NCBI RefSeq assembly: GCF_030848805.1
Contig: NC_092368.1
Coordinates: 19,347,875-19,411,874, forward strand
Direction of reading: 5' to 3'
Origin: Temnothorax longispinosus
Lineage: Eukaryota > Arthropoda > Insecta > Hymenoptera > Formicidae
Length of the DNA: 64,000 nucleotides
Positions 1 through 11,475 of the stretch are shown piece by piece. A program made the translations under genes and the position numbers. Numbering within the stretch: position 1 is the first letter of the stretch; each line of letters starts with the position of its first letter. The notes beneath the pieces are model-generated. The model was not told the DNA's origin, searched no databases, and worked only from the letters and a program-made list of their open reading frames with translations.

Positions 1-102
1 CTGAAAAGTAATGCACATGTGCTCGATCGAATTGCTCGTAAATGAAAAGATGTATGTTTTCAAAATTTAAAGGAAAGAAAAGAATAAAATTTATCTGTTT
101 TT

Positions 103-252
103 TTACATGATTGCCTTATAAACCACATAAATTCTTCCCAGTGAAAAATTTTTTATGCGTAACGCCGTTTGCTTAGCTTCACCATCCACGGAAGAGTAAG
201 ACACACCTTTTGAGAAGAGAGATGCAAATCCCACGACGGCAGATTCATCAAC
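103..252 (-). CDS. possible exon of an unidentified gene at the left edge
   Basis: A 49-codon open frame on the minus strand follows a candidate acceptor (…caatttag, exon from 252). It ends either at the TAA at 103-105 or at a possible donor (…atcat|gtaaaa), in which case the gene continues off the left edge. The predicted peptide contains DESAVVGFASLFSKG and AKQTALRIKNFSLG and has an ordinary soluble-protein composition. I do not recognise it. No matching upstream exon was found between here and the Rubicon 3' end, and the acceptor has a weak pyrimidine tract. It could be a terminal exon, an internal exon, or chance. Confidence 0.2.
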   Translation of the reverse strand, partial: VDESAVVGFASLFSKGVSYSSVDGEAKQTALRIKNFSLGRIYVVYKAIM

Positions 253-3200
253 CTAAATTGAATGTTTTACATCTGTCGCAGCAGGCTTTATTGTCACATG
301 ATTTTGAAGCAATTGGCTTCATATTTATAAAATTTTGTTCCGAGGGTCCACCGTGCCTCGAGTAATAATATCAATTCAACACTCTAAACAATGACTAAAC
401 ATTAAATTGCGTATATTAAATCTAATTAACATAATATGCTTAACTATATGTACTTTTTGAGAATCATCGAATAGAGCAAATTTTTTGCACATTTATTAGG
501 AGTAATTGAACGAACACAACATATTGTCCCTATCTTGTGCCTCAGGATAATTGACCGTGTGCGTTGCTTTTCAGCCTGTCTCCTCGTAATTAATCTTAAT
601 CTTTTTTCGATGTCTTTCACGACGAAAGATATTTTAGGATTGTACTACCAATCGCCGATTGATAATACGAACATGATTACACGAAATGATTGTGCGACAG
701 GTTTCACCGGAGATACTGCCATGTAAAGAGGTGTGGCGCGTTGTTACGTATCATTGTTGTATTTACAGTTAGGTCTCCGTATTTTTTTCTTGTCAGGATC
801 AAGCTTGGCTTTTCTTGTCTTTCCCCTTCACAGTCTCCACACATTTCAATATTGACGTCCTAATCATTAGAATATTGGAAGTTGAAGAACAGGAGGAAGA
901 ACATAGAGAAACTGACTTAATTTCCGGTAAGGAAACGCATAGCGGAAGCCCGACTGTATGTAGACTGAATGAAGCTTATGTTGTTTGATGAGAAACTTAA
1001 ATTTCTGTTACACGGTCTTGCTTAAGAAAAATGAGATATTTAATCGCAGACGATCAGACGAGGTAAAAATTCAATTCGAGACAGGATATCCTGTGTCTAA
1101 TCTCGTTCTATTTCTACATTATGGCAATTCGGTTAGATACAATGTAAACTTCCTGTTTTGTACATTTCGCGAAGTAAGATCTCTTTTCCATCGTAAACAC
1201 GTAATTACTCAATTTCTGAGCGGCAAATGTCAGCCATTTCCGCTGGCAAATGTGGTATTATACGAGGTATATCTAAAATTTAGACACCAGTTAAGCTATC
1301 GTTAATTTATCATTACGAAGATATACCTATAGTTCACTATTCTAAAATTTAAAGGAGAAAAGGTTGATTTATATACTCCTGCGTGCCAAAACTAAGCGTG
1401 ATTATAAATTCGAAAAGAAAAACTCGCAATCCATAGACCCGACGTTTCGAAACCTGTAAAAGCGTACTGGGTGACATAATTCTCTTTTCCGAGAACAATT
1501 CAGGTAAAAAAAAATAGAAATCAATCAATAGAACTAGAAATGAGAAAAAACGATCTGTGATATTAACATTCTCTCATAATGTCACAAAACCGAAACGATA
1601 AGTGCGTGTGTCGTGCATTTTTATTTCCCTAAATGCAGGGTGGCCACGAAATCTCTAACTGAAGGGCTCGGTGTAAAAAAAATGAAACAAGTCCATAACT
1701 TGGACGTTTTATTTCGAATATGATTTTTGCATCTAAAATGAACCTATCACATTCTTGCGTTCGACGGGGAGATTGCTTATCACATTTGGAATTCTTACAA
1801 TATAATCTACTTATATAATCAGTATTTATTTATATTTTGAATAATTTGAAGAAATACAAGAGAGACGAAGCATTAAATATCTTTAATGCGAAGAAATACA
1901 TGATAAAGCATTTACAAAAATAATATAACAATCTTTTAGTGTGTACAAAAAATAAAGTAACTTAGAAAAATAAGAATATATACATATGTAATTAATTACC
2001 CGGTAGATCAATATGCTCTCGATTGCTCTCATAACCCAAATCCCGCGCGCAACACCCTTTGTACTCCTTATTGAATGAAAAAAATGCTCAAATATTCAGT
2101 ATATGGTGAATATGTAGAGCGTATTTGAAAAATGAAACAAAGGAATTTTATGGCTACCCAGTATAATACATGCAGTAATTTTTGAGCAGCAAATCCAGCA
2201 GAATTACTTATATACAGTATTTATATTAATACTTTTAAGCGAAAATATGATAATGTAACGCGCACCTCCGGAACATTAACTGTCGTTAGATTTCTTAGTT
2301 ACCTCAAAAAAAAGCGAATATAGATAAGTAAAAAATACATATACTGTACATATATAATCAATCGCAGATTTTCATCTGTATATATATTGTACCACTATTT
2401 AATTAAGGCAAGATCAAAGTAAATTGATGTAATGAATATATATATTATATATAAATATAAAAAATACATGCGCGATCATAAAATTTGGTCTAAATTAGGC
2501 TAGTGTGTATATAATTAGTGATATATTTTTCTACTATCGATAAATTGACGTTTATTACGCTGAGATAAAAGATGTGTGTATGTGCATTATAAATAAGATG
2601 TAATTTAATAAAATCGTAAGAACACTTATTAGCTTGTGCATTATTTTATCTGGAAGTAATTGGAGAAGGAATTTTATTTCATTTGTTAGTTCGTTCTTAG
2701 TCAAATGAACCGATTATTGAATCACTATTATGTATCACAGAGATTGATATTTGCGAATCAATCTCTATTCTAAAAGTAAATTGCGACTTCTTTTATATTA
2801 ATAGCAATTGTTCGAATCTTACATCTTTATTTACATGCTTTTTTAAATAAATATTTTGTTAATAATTATTATATCAAGAATTAGAGCTATGTCGTGTGAG
2901 AGAATGTAACAGAGAGAGAAACGTCAAAATTTCTTCCTCACTAAATCTATTTACTCTAATTTTAATTTTTCGCTTTTTAAAGCTGTCCATAAGTAAACAA
3001 TACAAACTTTAAATTCAGTAAAAATCAGGTACGTGCTTACTATTATTAGATTCGATTTTTACATAATAATTTTATATTATTTGTGTTAATTGATAATATC
3101 TGCAGCTATAAAATTACTATCGGCTACTCGAGAATCTTATTGCTATTTATAAAATAAATTCAAGGAAATAATACTTTTCGTTCATGTTTGCTATGCTCGA

Positions 3201-3312
3201 ATAAACATGCATAAATATGGTTAAAACTTCTCTATCCAAGTCTATCAAAAGAGTTAACTACATGAATGTATAACAGGTTTGAAGAAAATTTATTACGTGT
3301 ATATATGTATAT

Positions 3313-3370
<58 letters not shown>

Positions 3371-4042
3371 TATATATTATTATTCTTTTTAAAAGTTTAT
3401 TACTTTCTCTATAACAGTTTATCTTGAAATATGGTGTATATTGTTAATTTGCTTGGCAAATAAAGTCGTGTGTGTGTGTGTGTGTATGTTCTGTAATAAA
3501 TTACTCGATTTATACATCTAAGATTTTTCATAGATCGATACGTCTCTGAGTATCCACAGAGGATGTCTAAAGACATCCTGTGGACATCTTTCGTTTGCAG
3601 ATTGTTCGAAAGAAAATTGAAATTCAATATGTATATATCACAATGCTTCAGTCTTCGCTATAATGTATGTATGTCTCGTTCACTCAATATCCTTTTTTCG
3701 AGACTGAGGCACAAGTAGTATTTTTAGTTACGTGAGTAGAGGATAAAAAAAATCTGAACTTCTACTACGAGTCCCTACCCCTAGTATACGTTTTTGTCCG
3801 AGATTTACAGTCCGTCCTTCACTAGTCTTGCAGCTTTCTACGAATATGTTAGAAGTCATAATTAAGCTCGAATGAATTGACTTTCACTTTATAGTATCTA
3901 ACAAATTGTCTAAATACCATATCCAAGATATTTTAATCTCTTGAATATGTGTTGTTAAATATATTTTACATATTAGTAATAACATCTCAGATAAAATCAA
4001 AGCCTAAAGACACCTAAAAAATCTAAACGTTTCTTACAATTG
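253..4042. other. AT-rich non-coding stretch beyond the Rubicon 3' end
   Basis: No convincing exon, RNA gene or complete mobile element is visible. The stretch is AT-rich and contains a (TA)n run near 3300-3377 and a short (TG)n run near 3467-3486. A plus-strand open frame at 610-726 begins MSFTTKDILGL, which resembles the short TN motif of NK homeoproteins, but no homeobox follows (see findings). Confidence 0.6.
3301..3377. repeat. (TA)n microsatellite
   Basis: Imperfect TA/TAT dinucleotide run, visible directly, in the non-coding DNA beyond Rubicon. Confidence 0.9.
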
Positions 4043-4048
4043 TTTATT
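4043..4048 (-). terminator. candidate Rubicon polyadenylation signal
   Basis: TTTATT on the plus strand is AATAAA on the minus strand. It lies about 108 bases past the Rubicon stop codon, a normal distance for an insect 3' UTR. Other AT-rich hexamers lie further on, so this is the first candidate and not the proven site. Confidence 0.45.
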
Positions 4049-4155
4049 GCCCGGCATAAGTCTTATAAGATGTCTTCTGGACTTGAATGGCTTGTCGTGC
4101 TTTAATATACATATCCTATTCTAAATAGCGTAACAAAGAACGTCCTCGTCATTCG

Positions 4156-5330
4156 TCAGGGCTTCTCGTCCCTCGAAATTCGTCTGGCGTGCAACCTCAT
4201 GCATCGAGGACACTCGAGTTTGTCGGACCTGTGCTTGCAATCGATATGGAAGCACGCGCCACATTTTTCACATCGTGTCACTTTTGACAGATCCCACGGA
4301 AATATCACATCCTTAGAACAACATAGCTCGCAGACAAATCCTCTAGCTTGACACAACTGAAAGAGAATACATAAGATATAATTCTGCCTAACAATCAAGT
4401 CATTCGGTATCTAAGGATAAACAATTTTATCGATGTAGAATAAAATAAATGAGAAATTGAGTGAAAAATCTTATTAAATTTATTAAATATTGCATATTCT
4501 GCTGTTAAAAGAGTCTCATTTAAGTAAAACTTGAACTTAAAAGAGTCTAATTAAGCTGTTTTAATATTAATATAATCGTTTGCAAAACTAAATCTTTTAG
4601 ATTAAATTGAAGATTAAAATAAAAATTAATTTTTGAATTATTGGATACCTCGCAATCTACAATGTGTGCGCAACAAATTTGAACAAGCTCCTGCAGCCTG
4701 GCGCACAGCACACCGAGTTTGACGTTTATTAGGTCTTGAATCGAGTACACATGTGGATCGTTTATGATGTAATTTGGTTCCTTCTTCAGCACGTCTTGAA
4801 GACTATAACATAGAAGTGGATGCCATCGAACTATTATATCTATTCACAACATAAATTTCAAAATTGCAAAAAAAAAGATTTACCTGGTCGCGAACCGACA
4901 TGCGAAGGAAAAATCCTTCAGGAAGAATAATTTTGTGCGCAAGAGTCTCGTTTTGTCCAGTTGCTTTATTCGTCTGTATAATAGCGGATTCAAGTCGTTC
5001 ACTTGAAACAGCGGGTCCGACATCATTTGATCCAATAATCGATATGAGAAGTTGGATACGGGATACCTGCAGAGCGTCAAGAAACATTAAAGAAACATCG
5101 AAACGCGTTCGTTTAGTTTTGGCGAGCAGTTTTTAAAGAGGTCCTACCGGTTGAAATCCCATTTCGATAGAATTTTCCCAGGTATAAATGCTACCTGGTT
5201 CGTGTGACAGCCAGTGCAGAAGTATCGACCCAGATACTCGCAGTACCGAAACCGATTGGCATATTTCACGGCGACCTTCATGCCGCAACCCGCGCACCTA
5301 TAATTCTGCTTCGCTATCAGCATCCGTCTT
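4156..5330 (-). other. Rubicon-homology (RH) zinc-domain exons
   Basis: Four exons (5148-5330, 4884-5066, 4649-4802, 4156-4356) encode residues about 700-939. The first has no in-frame ATG and is easily missed by ORF scans. It starts RRMLIAKQNYRCAGCG and runs to LSKWDFNR. The second starts YPVSNFSYRLLD. The last carries the final CxxC clusters and ends in EKP at 4156. The cysteine and histidine pattern matches the family domain that contacts Rab7; all visible zinc ligands are present. Confidence 0.9.
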
Positions 5331-5814
5331 CTAAAAAAATTTTTAAAATCAAAGCACTGGCTAAGCAGAAAAAATTGTCAAGCGGAGTTGCCGCGAGGAG
5401 AAAGAATACAAATAGATAGAGTGAAGATAAACGAGTTTGTATACGCAATGAGATCTAATGTAGATTGCATTGTTACTAGAATTTATATATATTTTAAAGA
5501 TATTCGCAGAATTCATATTTATAGGATCAATCAGTATAATAAAAAATAATAGTAATGCATATCTCTCTCTCTCTCTCTCTATGAGAGAAGAGAATCTCGA
5601 GAGAGAGATCTAGGAGCGCTCTCTTTCTCTCTCTCTCTTTCTCTCCCTCTCAGAGAGAGCGCTCTTCTCTCCTCTCTCTCTCTCCTCTCTCTCTTACGCT
5701 CTCGCTCTCTCTCTGCACCTCACCCGCCCTCCTCCTCCCGCCCTCCACTCTCTCTCTCTCTCCACCCTCCCTCCCACCTCTCTCCCCCTCCCCCCTCTCC
5801 CACCCACCAACCCT

Positions 5815-5884
<70 letters not shown>

Positions 5885-8800
5885 ATTCTCATTATCTAAG
5901 AATGACAATAAAAAGATAATAAAGAATAACATTAAGAGATTTACAAAAATTACTATTCTTTTTTCTTGGCACTTACACCGGTGGTGGATGAGGTGTGAAA
6001 ATAATCTGCGGGCGCGGCGGGGCCCATTCGACTGTCCCCCTCAACGGAATAGTCCGCGCGTCTTCAATCTCGACCTCGTCGGGACTGACCGGCCAACTCT
6101 TCGGCATCGGCAATAAGCGTTGCGGCGCGTCCTTCTCCGAGACCAGCCACTGCAGCTCGCTCGCCCTTGGCAGCTGCTTCTCGCTAAAGCGACTGATCAG
6201 GGATAGAGCTACCCCTTCAGCGGACATGCTACTTTCATTAGAGTCCGTGGCAAACCTCGCCGCACGCGATTCCGCGTCCGAGAACGACGCAGTCGACGCG
6301 GACATACCGCCGTTCCTCAACCTCCGCTCGTCGTCCAGTTCCGAGTCCTCCGTGGACACGTTGTCCGAGGAGCTACCCGAGGACGTGGACAACGGGCTGA
6401 CGCTCTGATCGGTGGTCGTGGTCGTGTCGGTCCTGCCGTCGCTCAGCAGGTCACCGCGGCTCCAGCCTCTGCCTCGACACTTCTCCTCCTGGCGTTGCCG
6501 GCGTCGCAGCCGGATCCGTTGCTTCAGCCGGTTGATCTCTTCGTCGCTCTCATCGTCGGCCGCATCGTCCAGCAGACGACGCTGCAACCGGTTGCACTTG
6601 ACCTGCTCGATGGCGGCGATCATCGCCTCGCAGACGCTGAAGTGCGCGTTCTCGCGATCCAACTCGGCGTCGTGGGCGCGCGAGAACCGCGCCGAGGACA
6701 GAAAGCTGGTCAAACTCTGGCCCTCGACTGGACGCGGGAAGTACCCGGTCGCCATCGGCTGCACGCTACTGCCGCCGTCCTCCATGAAACTCTTCCGCGG
6801 CGTACGAATGTCTTTCTGGCCCTCCACTTCCATGCTCCAGGAGCCCGTAAATTCGGGCGCCGAGCCCGCCAAAAAGGACGTCTTTTTGCGAGTTGTCCAC
6901 TGATCCTGCGTCTTCGTCTCCGCCGATTCCGTAATTGAAATCGGCCGTGTCTCCTCAACCATATTTTTGATGTTCTCGTGAACGCTCGAGGAAACCTCTG
7001 GATTTTCAGAAGCTTTCTTACTCCGACCATGTCTAGCTTTTGTTCGATTTCTCGTCTTCCTGATGGGTGTTTTCGGCTTCGCCGTGAGCTTGTCCACGTT
7101 GGAATCAACGGGCTGTTTCGAGTCCGAGTAATTGATATTGATGATCTCCGCCAATTCAACGGTGCGAGGTCGATTATTGTTACTGTTGCTATTGCTGCTT
7201 TCTAGAATTGTCGGCGAAATCGCGGCTGAATTTCCCACGACCGCGCCGTTATGACTCTTGACCAAAGCGGGTAGACTGTTCCACGTTTTCAGAGATACGT
7301 CGTCGATTTGGGAATCCCTTTGTGACTCACTATTAGTGATAACTTGTATGGATTTTGACATCTGATTCTCAGTGCTGTCCGTGTCGTGCGACACAGACTG
7401 CGTTGAAACCTTCAGTTTGTCCAATTGACATTTAGTTAGAGCACTCATGCTCTTGTCTCGCGCGAAAATATGACTGACACCAGAAAAATTTACAGGATAC
7501 GAGGACGAGCGACGATGGCGCCTGGGGCTCGCTTTAGGGGATATCCACGTCGACGAGAACTGCAAATTAAAATAGAAGAAAAAGAATGATTTCATGCACT
7601 GAAATCCATCATAAACAGTATATCGTAATATATTTAAATTAAGCAAATTTCTGATCAAAAGTCTGGAATTTTTAATTTTGAAATTCAAAATTTAAAAATT
7701 TTTTATTTTAATGCGAAGAAATTAACCAACAGGAGATTAATATAAAGTTTTTGGCTTATGCAGTTGCTTTGTACGAAACGAAGAAATGTTAAAACGCTAC
7801 TCACCAAGCAGGGGTCGATTTCTGCGAGCAATACAGACTGATTCCTTTCGACTGCTCGTAGATACAAAAGCGTCGCTTCTGCCAAATTCTCTTGACAAAG
7901 GAAGGCCCATGGTTCCAGACAAGAAAGCAAGTGTTCTTTATCTGATAGAAGCCATGACAATTTATGTGATAGGGAGTGACCCTCTAAACTGTAAATTAGT
8001 ACTTTTAGTGTTTGTTTATCGTGATAAGAAAACTCCTCGAGATAGGAACACATTCAAAGATACACCATATTTATATAGGGTGTTTCCTAAGTAAGTACAA
8101 AAAATTGAATATTCCGTTGACTTATTTCAGGAAAAAAAGGAAATTTCAGGAAGACACCCTGTATTTTAAAAACAAAGCAGTTTAGAGCATATGTTTATCT
8201 TTTCTTCCTAAAATAAGCCACGGAATATCCCCTTCAATTTTTTTTACCTACTTAAGAAACACTATAATTGCACATATTATATATTTAATAAAGAAAAAAA
8301 TAGTTACTTACCTTTTGTACAGCCACAACATGTCCTTCTTGGATGTTATTCTAGTTGGCAAATTGCATAAGTAATCTTCGTTTTCCAACAATACTGGCGA
8401 CGTTGCCAAAGACGGTTGAAGCCAATTCAGTCCTTGAATGAATATCCAGCAATCTGGTTCACCCTTAAAAAATTTGTTCACAATATGAGCTTTATATGTC
8501 AAGATTTTCTTCAAGTAATATGTATAAAGCAATTTGTATCTATATAGTTGCGGTAAATTCTTTTATCATGTAACAACCTTTCAATATTAAACCTGATTAT
8601 TTAAAAACAAGAATGCTTTAAATTGGCAATACCGACATAATTGAAATCTGATAGAAGTAGTCCATGAAAAATAATTATAATAAAATCGCGATAATGGTAA
8701 TTCTAAGGAAACTCTGGGAACGACAAACTCAACTAACATTGGGATCAAATATACGACATCCGTGCTTGAATATCCGCTCCATTACACTGTGCAGCCGGTT

Positions 8801-8917
8801 CAGGCCACCGTAAACATTCCACACATTGGACACCCCGTCGATCAGCAGACCCTCCACAGTGGAACGAAGACTGTGGAGGAGCTGCCACTGCTCCTTGCTA
8901 TGAGCATTCTCAGCCAT
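4156..8917 (-). CDS. Rubicon: Rubicon: RUN domain, Beclin-1-interacting, cysteine-rich autophagy regulator
   Basis: Rubicon family proteins bind the Beclin-1/UVRAG/VPS34 complex and Rab7 on late endosomes. They restrain autophagosome and endosome maturation. Coding exons in order are 8738-8917, 8312-8463, 7805-7988, 5977-7559, 5148-5330, 4884-5066, 4649-4802 and 4156-4356. They total 2820 bases, 939 aa plus stop, close to the human length, and all phases agree. Residues about 10-170 form the RUN domain (VWNVYGGLNRL). Residues 173-617 are low-complexity Ser/Arg-rich. Residues 618-700 are the conserved pre-RH segment (LQWLVSEKDAPQ, EWAPPRPQIIF). Residues 701-939 are the Rubicon-homology zinc domain (NYRCAGCGMK, RYCEYLGRYFC, CELC, CEKCGACFHIDC, CPRC). 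The start ATG at 8917 lies 2 bases after a 5' UTR acceptor. It is divergent from HADHA. Identification is by family knowledge and very secure. Confidence 0.95.
5562..5881. repeat. long (CT)n/(GA)n polypyrimidine tract in Rubicon intron 4
   Basis: About 320 bases of nearly pure C/T on the plus strand form most of the 646-base intron between Rubicon exons 4 and 5. The tract begins with a short GA-rich arm (near 5581-5612) that can pair with the following CT run. Reading frames through it give only Arg/Glu or Ser/Leu repeats and are not genes. Confidence 0.95.
7805..8917 (-). other. RUN-domain exons of Rubicon
   Basis: The first three coding exons give residues 1-172, the whole RUN domain. Exon 1 (8738-8917) ends in phase 0 at a gttagt donor. 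Exon 2 (8312-8463) ends in phase 2 at gtaag. Exon 3 (7805-7988) uses the acceptor tttacag at 7989-7991 and not a nearer tttag, because only the former keeps the frame. RUN domains typically bind small GTPases or their effectors. Confidence 0.85.
8074..8265. mobile_element. hairpin MITE-like element in Rubicon intron 2
   Basis: Inverted arms of about 60 bases begin TATAGGGTGTTTCCTAAGTA on the left and, read in reverse complement, TATAGTGTTTCTTAAGTAGG on the right. Both continue into AAAATTGAA and ATATTCCG blocks. The TA-flanked GGGTGTTTC end suggests a Tc1/mariner-type MITE (inference). A CACCCTGTA motif inside may be a second nested relic. Confidence 0.65.
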
Positions 8918-9058
8918 TCCTGTTGACAACAAAAATCATCAATATCTTTCGTCTACAGATACAATCTTCTGAATCTTCCTTAAATTCTCCGCTCACTTGA
9001 CCACAATTGACTACAACAACTGAAAGGCGACGAAAGGCTCTACCATAAGGACGGTGCA

Positions 9059-9064
9059 CACGTG
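9059..9064. promoter_or_regulatory. CACGTG E-box upstream of Rubicon
   Basis: A palindromic CACGTG lies about 142 bases upstream of the Rubicon ATG, probably in its promoter or 5' UTR. MiT/TFE factors bind such boxes in autophagy and lysosome genes, so a link is plausible. One 6-mer with non-consensus flanks is weak evidence. Confidence 0.3.
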
Positions 9065-11300
9065 AGTGAGGCGATTCCTGCTCATCCCTTTCTCACTCGT
9101 CTCCTCCGCGAGAGACAATATATCTTTATAGATAAATTAACGCGTCTTAATCGTGCAAGGAAAAATTAACGCGGAACAGAACTATCAGGACGACACTGTT
9201 GGACGTTCAATCGCGCCCAAGTGAGGGGCGAAAGGTGCTGTCACGGTAGCGCCTGTCACCGGAGCATTCACTCCAATTCACTCGTCATTTTGCTCACCGT
9301 GCTAGCCGGAGCTCGCGCGCTCCGATATTGCCTGCGGATTACGCACTTACGCGCGACCGCCGCCCGCCGTAATCGACAACACGCGATAGCTGATAAGCAA
9401 TGGGCGGGCAACTCCCGCCGTACTCGATCATGAACGATCACGATGAGCTGTCATGCGGCTCAGAATCGCTGTTTACGGCGTTTACGCTGGTAACTATAGG
9501 TAACTGCAATGACTGCAATCGTGACTGCAATCATCACGGAGGGACGAGGGTCCGTTGTCTCACGTTGTCCTTAGACACGAGCGATTCGATAGCGGGTCGC
9601 TCGCTATATCGAATCGCGATCTCGGCAACTTCAACGCTGTCGATAATCGTGAGTTATCGACGTCGCCGGTTCATTCATGACTGTCTTTTGATAAATAAGA
9701 TTTTTTTTTATTTATATGTCATTTGTATCGCATTTTGTTACACATTGTTACAGTAATGATAAAAGTTCTTATTTTAAAATAGATACGAGAAAAGAATTTG
9801 TAATAAATAGAACTTTAAAAATCGTAATGCTCGAGAATTTTGATTTATTGTGTATCTCTTTCCATTCATTCTGTACGTCTAACACTGGTCTAACACTTTA
9901 CTTGCGATTTATAAAATACTGCGCATATCATTTGATAAATTGATGGTTGATATAAGATATAATATTATATACTACAATTATAATCTTAACTTTTATATAA
10001 TTCAGCACAATTTACAATGACAACAAAGTATTATATTGCATACATATTTATTGTCTCGCAATTCTTAACATCAGTTATCTAAACATCTTGAGAAGGCTGA
10101 CCTTAATGATATTTATAACTCTTACATAATGGGAAACAAGATATGCAATTGCACTCAAATCAATTGGACCGAAGAGTAAACGGTTTAATCAATAACACAA
10201 CTGAGAGTTCATTGATAAAATTTCACAATATATGTGACAGAAACGAAATATTTATAAGATAAATTTTATTTTCGGCATTTATGTGCATCACAATAAAAAT
10301 CTTTTAACGCTTTAACTATAAGAAAAAATTAACTATTTTTATTAATATCTTATTTTATTATATATAGCCAAATTAATCATATCAAAAATTTTTATATAAT
10401 ATGTGTAACATATTAAAAAAATTGTTTATTTTGTCACGTTTATTATTTGCAAGAGCTTATTGAATAAAGAGTGATCTTAATAAAATACTATAATACAATT
10501 ATGATGCATATAATTGCAGTTATAAAATTGTATTATATATATATAGTGTATAATTCTACTACAATTTTCAGTGTAATTATATAATAGTTACGCACGTTAT
10601 TAACACTTAATTTACAATGTCGTAAAACAAATTCTGTTTATTGTTCGCATTGATACGCAATAAGTTACATATGAATTACGTCGGCGAATTAATAAAGTCA
10701 GGATCAAAGTCCGCGCAAGTCGACACCCCAAGCATTTGCGCGCACACGCAAATGCGCTCGAGAGTATCGATATATATACTCGATATACTCTCGATAAACA
10801 ATTATATCGACGGAAAAATCAGAAAGTTTAAAAAATTTTTCTCTCTTTTCATAATAATTAATCTAATTCTCCACGTAATAAACATAAAAAAAAATGGATC
10901 TTCTATCGTCACGAACAAATGTACTTAGAAATTATTTTTGTGTGTTGACAATATTAAAATCTCTGAACACATATCGAAATAATATAGGGATGAAAGATAA
11001 AAGATAAAAGCAGCCTGTACGTGAATTCGCGTATAAGCCAAAAACGCTGGAGCCTTATACTGTAAAAAAAATCACTTATTTTAAAGATATTTATAAAAAG
11101 AACCGGTTTTTTATTTCATTTAAGGAGAATGATTTATTATCCTGCTCGCGGAAACGAGGAAAAATTACACAATTACGTGTAGCTGCAATTTATTATGAAT
11201 ATTATTGAAGATTAGCGCGTTAGCGCAGACAGGATTAAAATCGCGATTCCTCCTTTACCGATCGTGTCTCTCTCGACCGTTCCCCCTCCCCATCATGCGT
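9065..11300. other. divergent intergenic region, Rubicon/HADHA
   Basis: This separates two head-to-head genes. Positions 9200-9670 are GC- and CpG-richer and contain a triplicated ACTGCAATC-type motif near 9508-9535; this could be promoter or enhancer DNA. Positions 9670-11200 are AT-rich with no exon, RNA gene or repeat that I can support. Confidence 0.5.
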
Positions 11301-11306
11301 TCCCCT

Positions 11307-11313
11307 TTTATAC
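11307..11313 (+). promoter_or_regulatory. candidate TATA box of HADHA
   Basis: TTTTATA occurs in a C-rich context (11300-11316). The sequence 25-35 bases downstream (CCAGTAGACAGT, near 11331) could serve as initiator. The HADHA ATG is at 11476, leaving a 5' UTR of about 140 bases. Confidence 0.35.
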
Positions 11314-11475
11314 CCCGCTGACCCCGCGGTGCCAGTAGACAGTGGTAGACAGGGCGACAACCGACGAGACAGAAGACACGGAGTGTCGTTCGCACGCGGT
11401 GCCGCGCGTGACTCGTGGATTCTCGTTTTCCCTCGATGAGAGTGTGTGCCCGTCCGATCCGAATCGACTGAGATC

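Noticed and set aside
5650..5932. Arg/Glu repeat protein frames
   Set aside because: These are translations of the (CT)n microsatellite inside the Rubicon intron.
5995..6938. Long plus-strand open frames opposite Rubicon exon 4
   Set aside because: They are antisense to a certain coding exon with high GC. Their peptides are Ser/Arg/Leu-rich without a domain, as expected of a shadow frame.
7982..7986. Nearer acceptor (tttag) for Rubicon exon 3
   Set aside because: It would join exon 2 out of frame. The acceptor tttacag at 7989-7991 restores the frame and gives the expected RUN-domain sequence.
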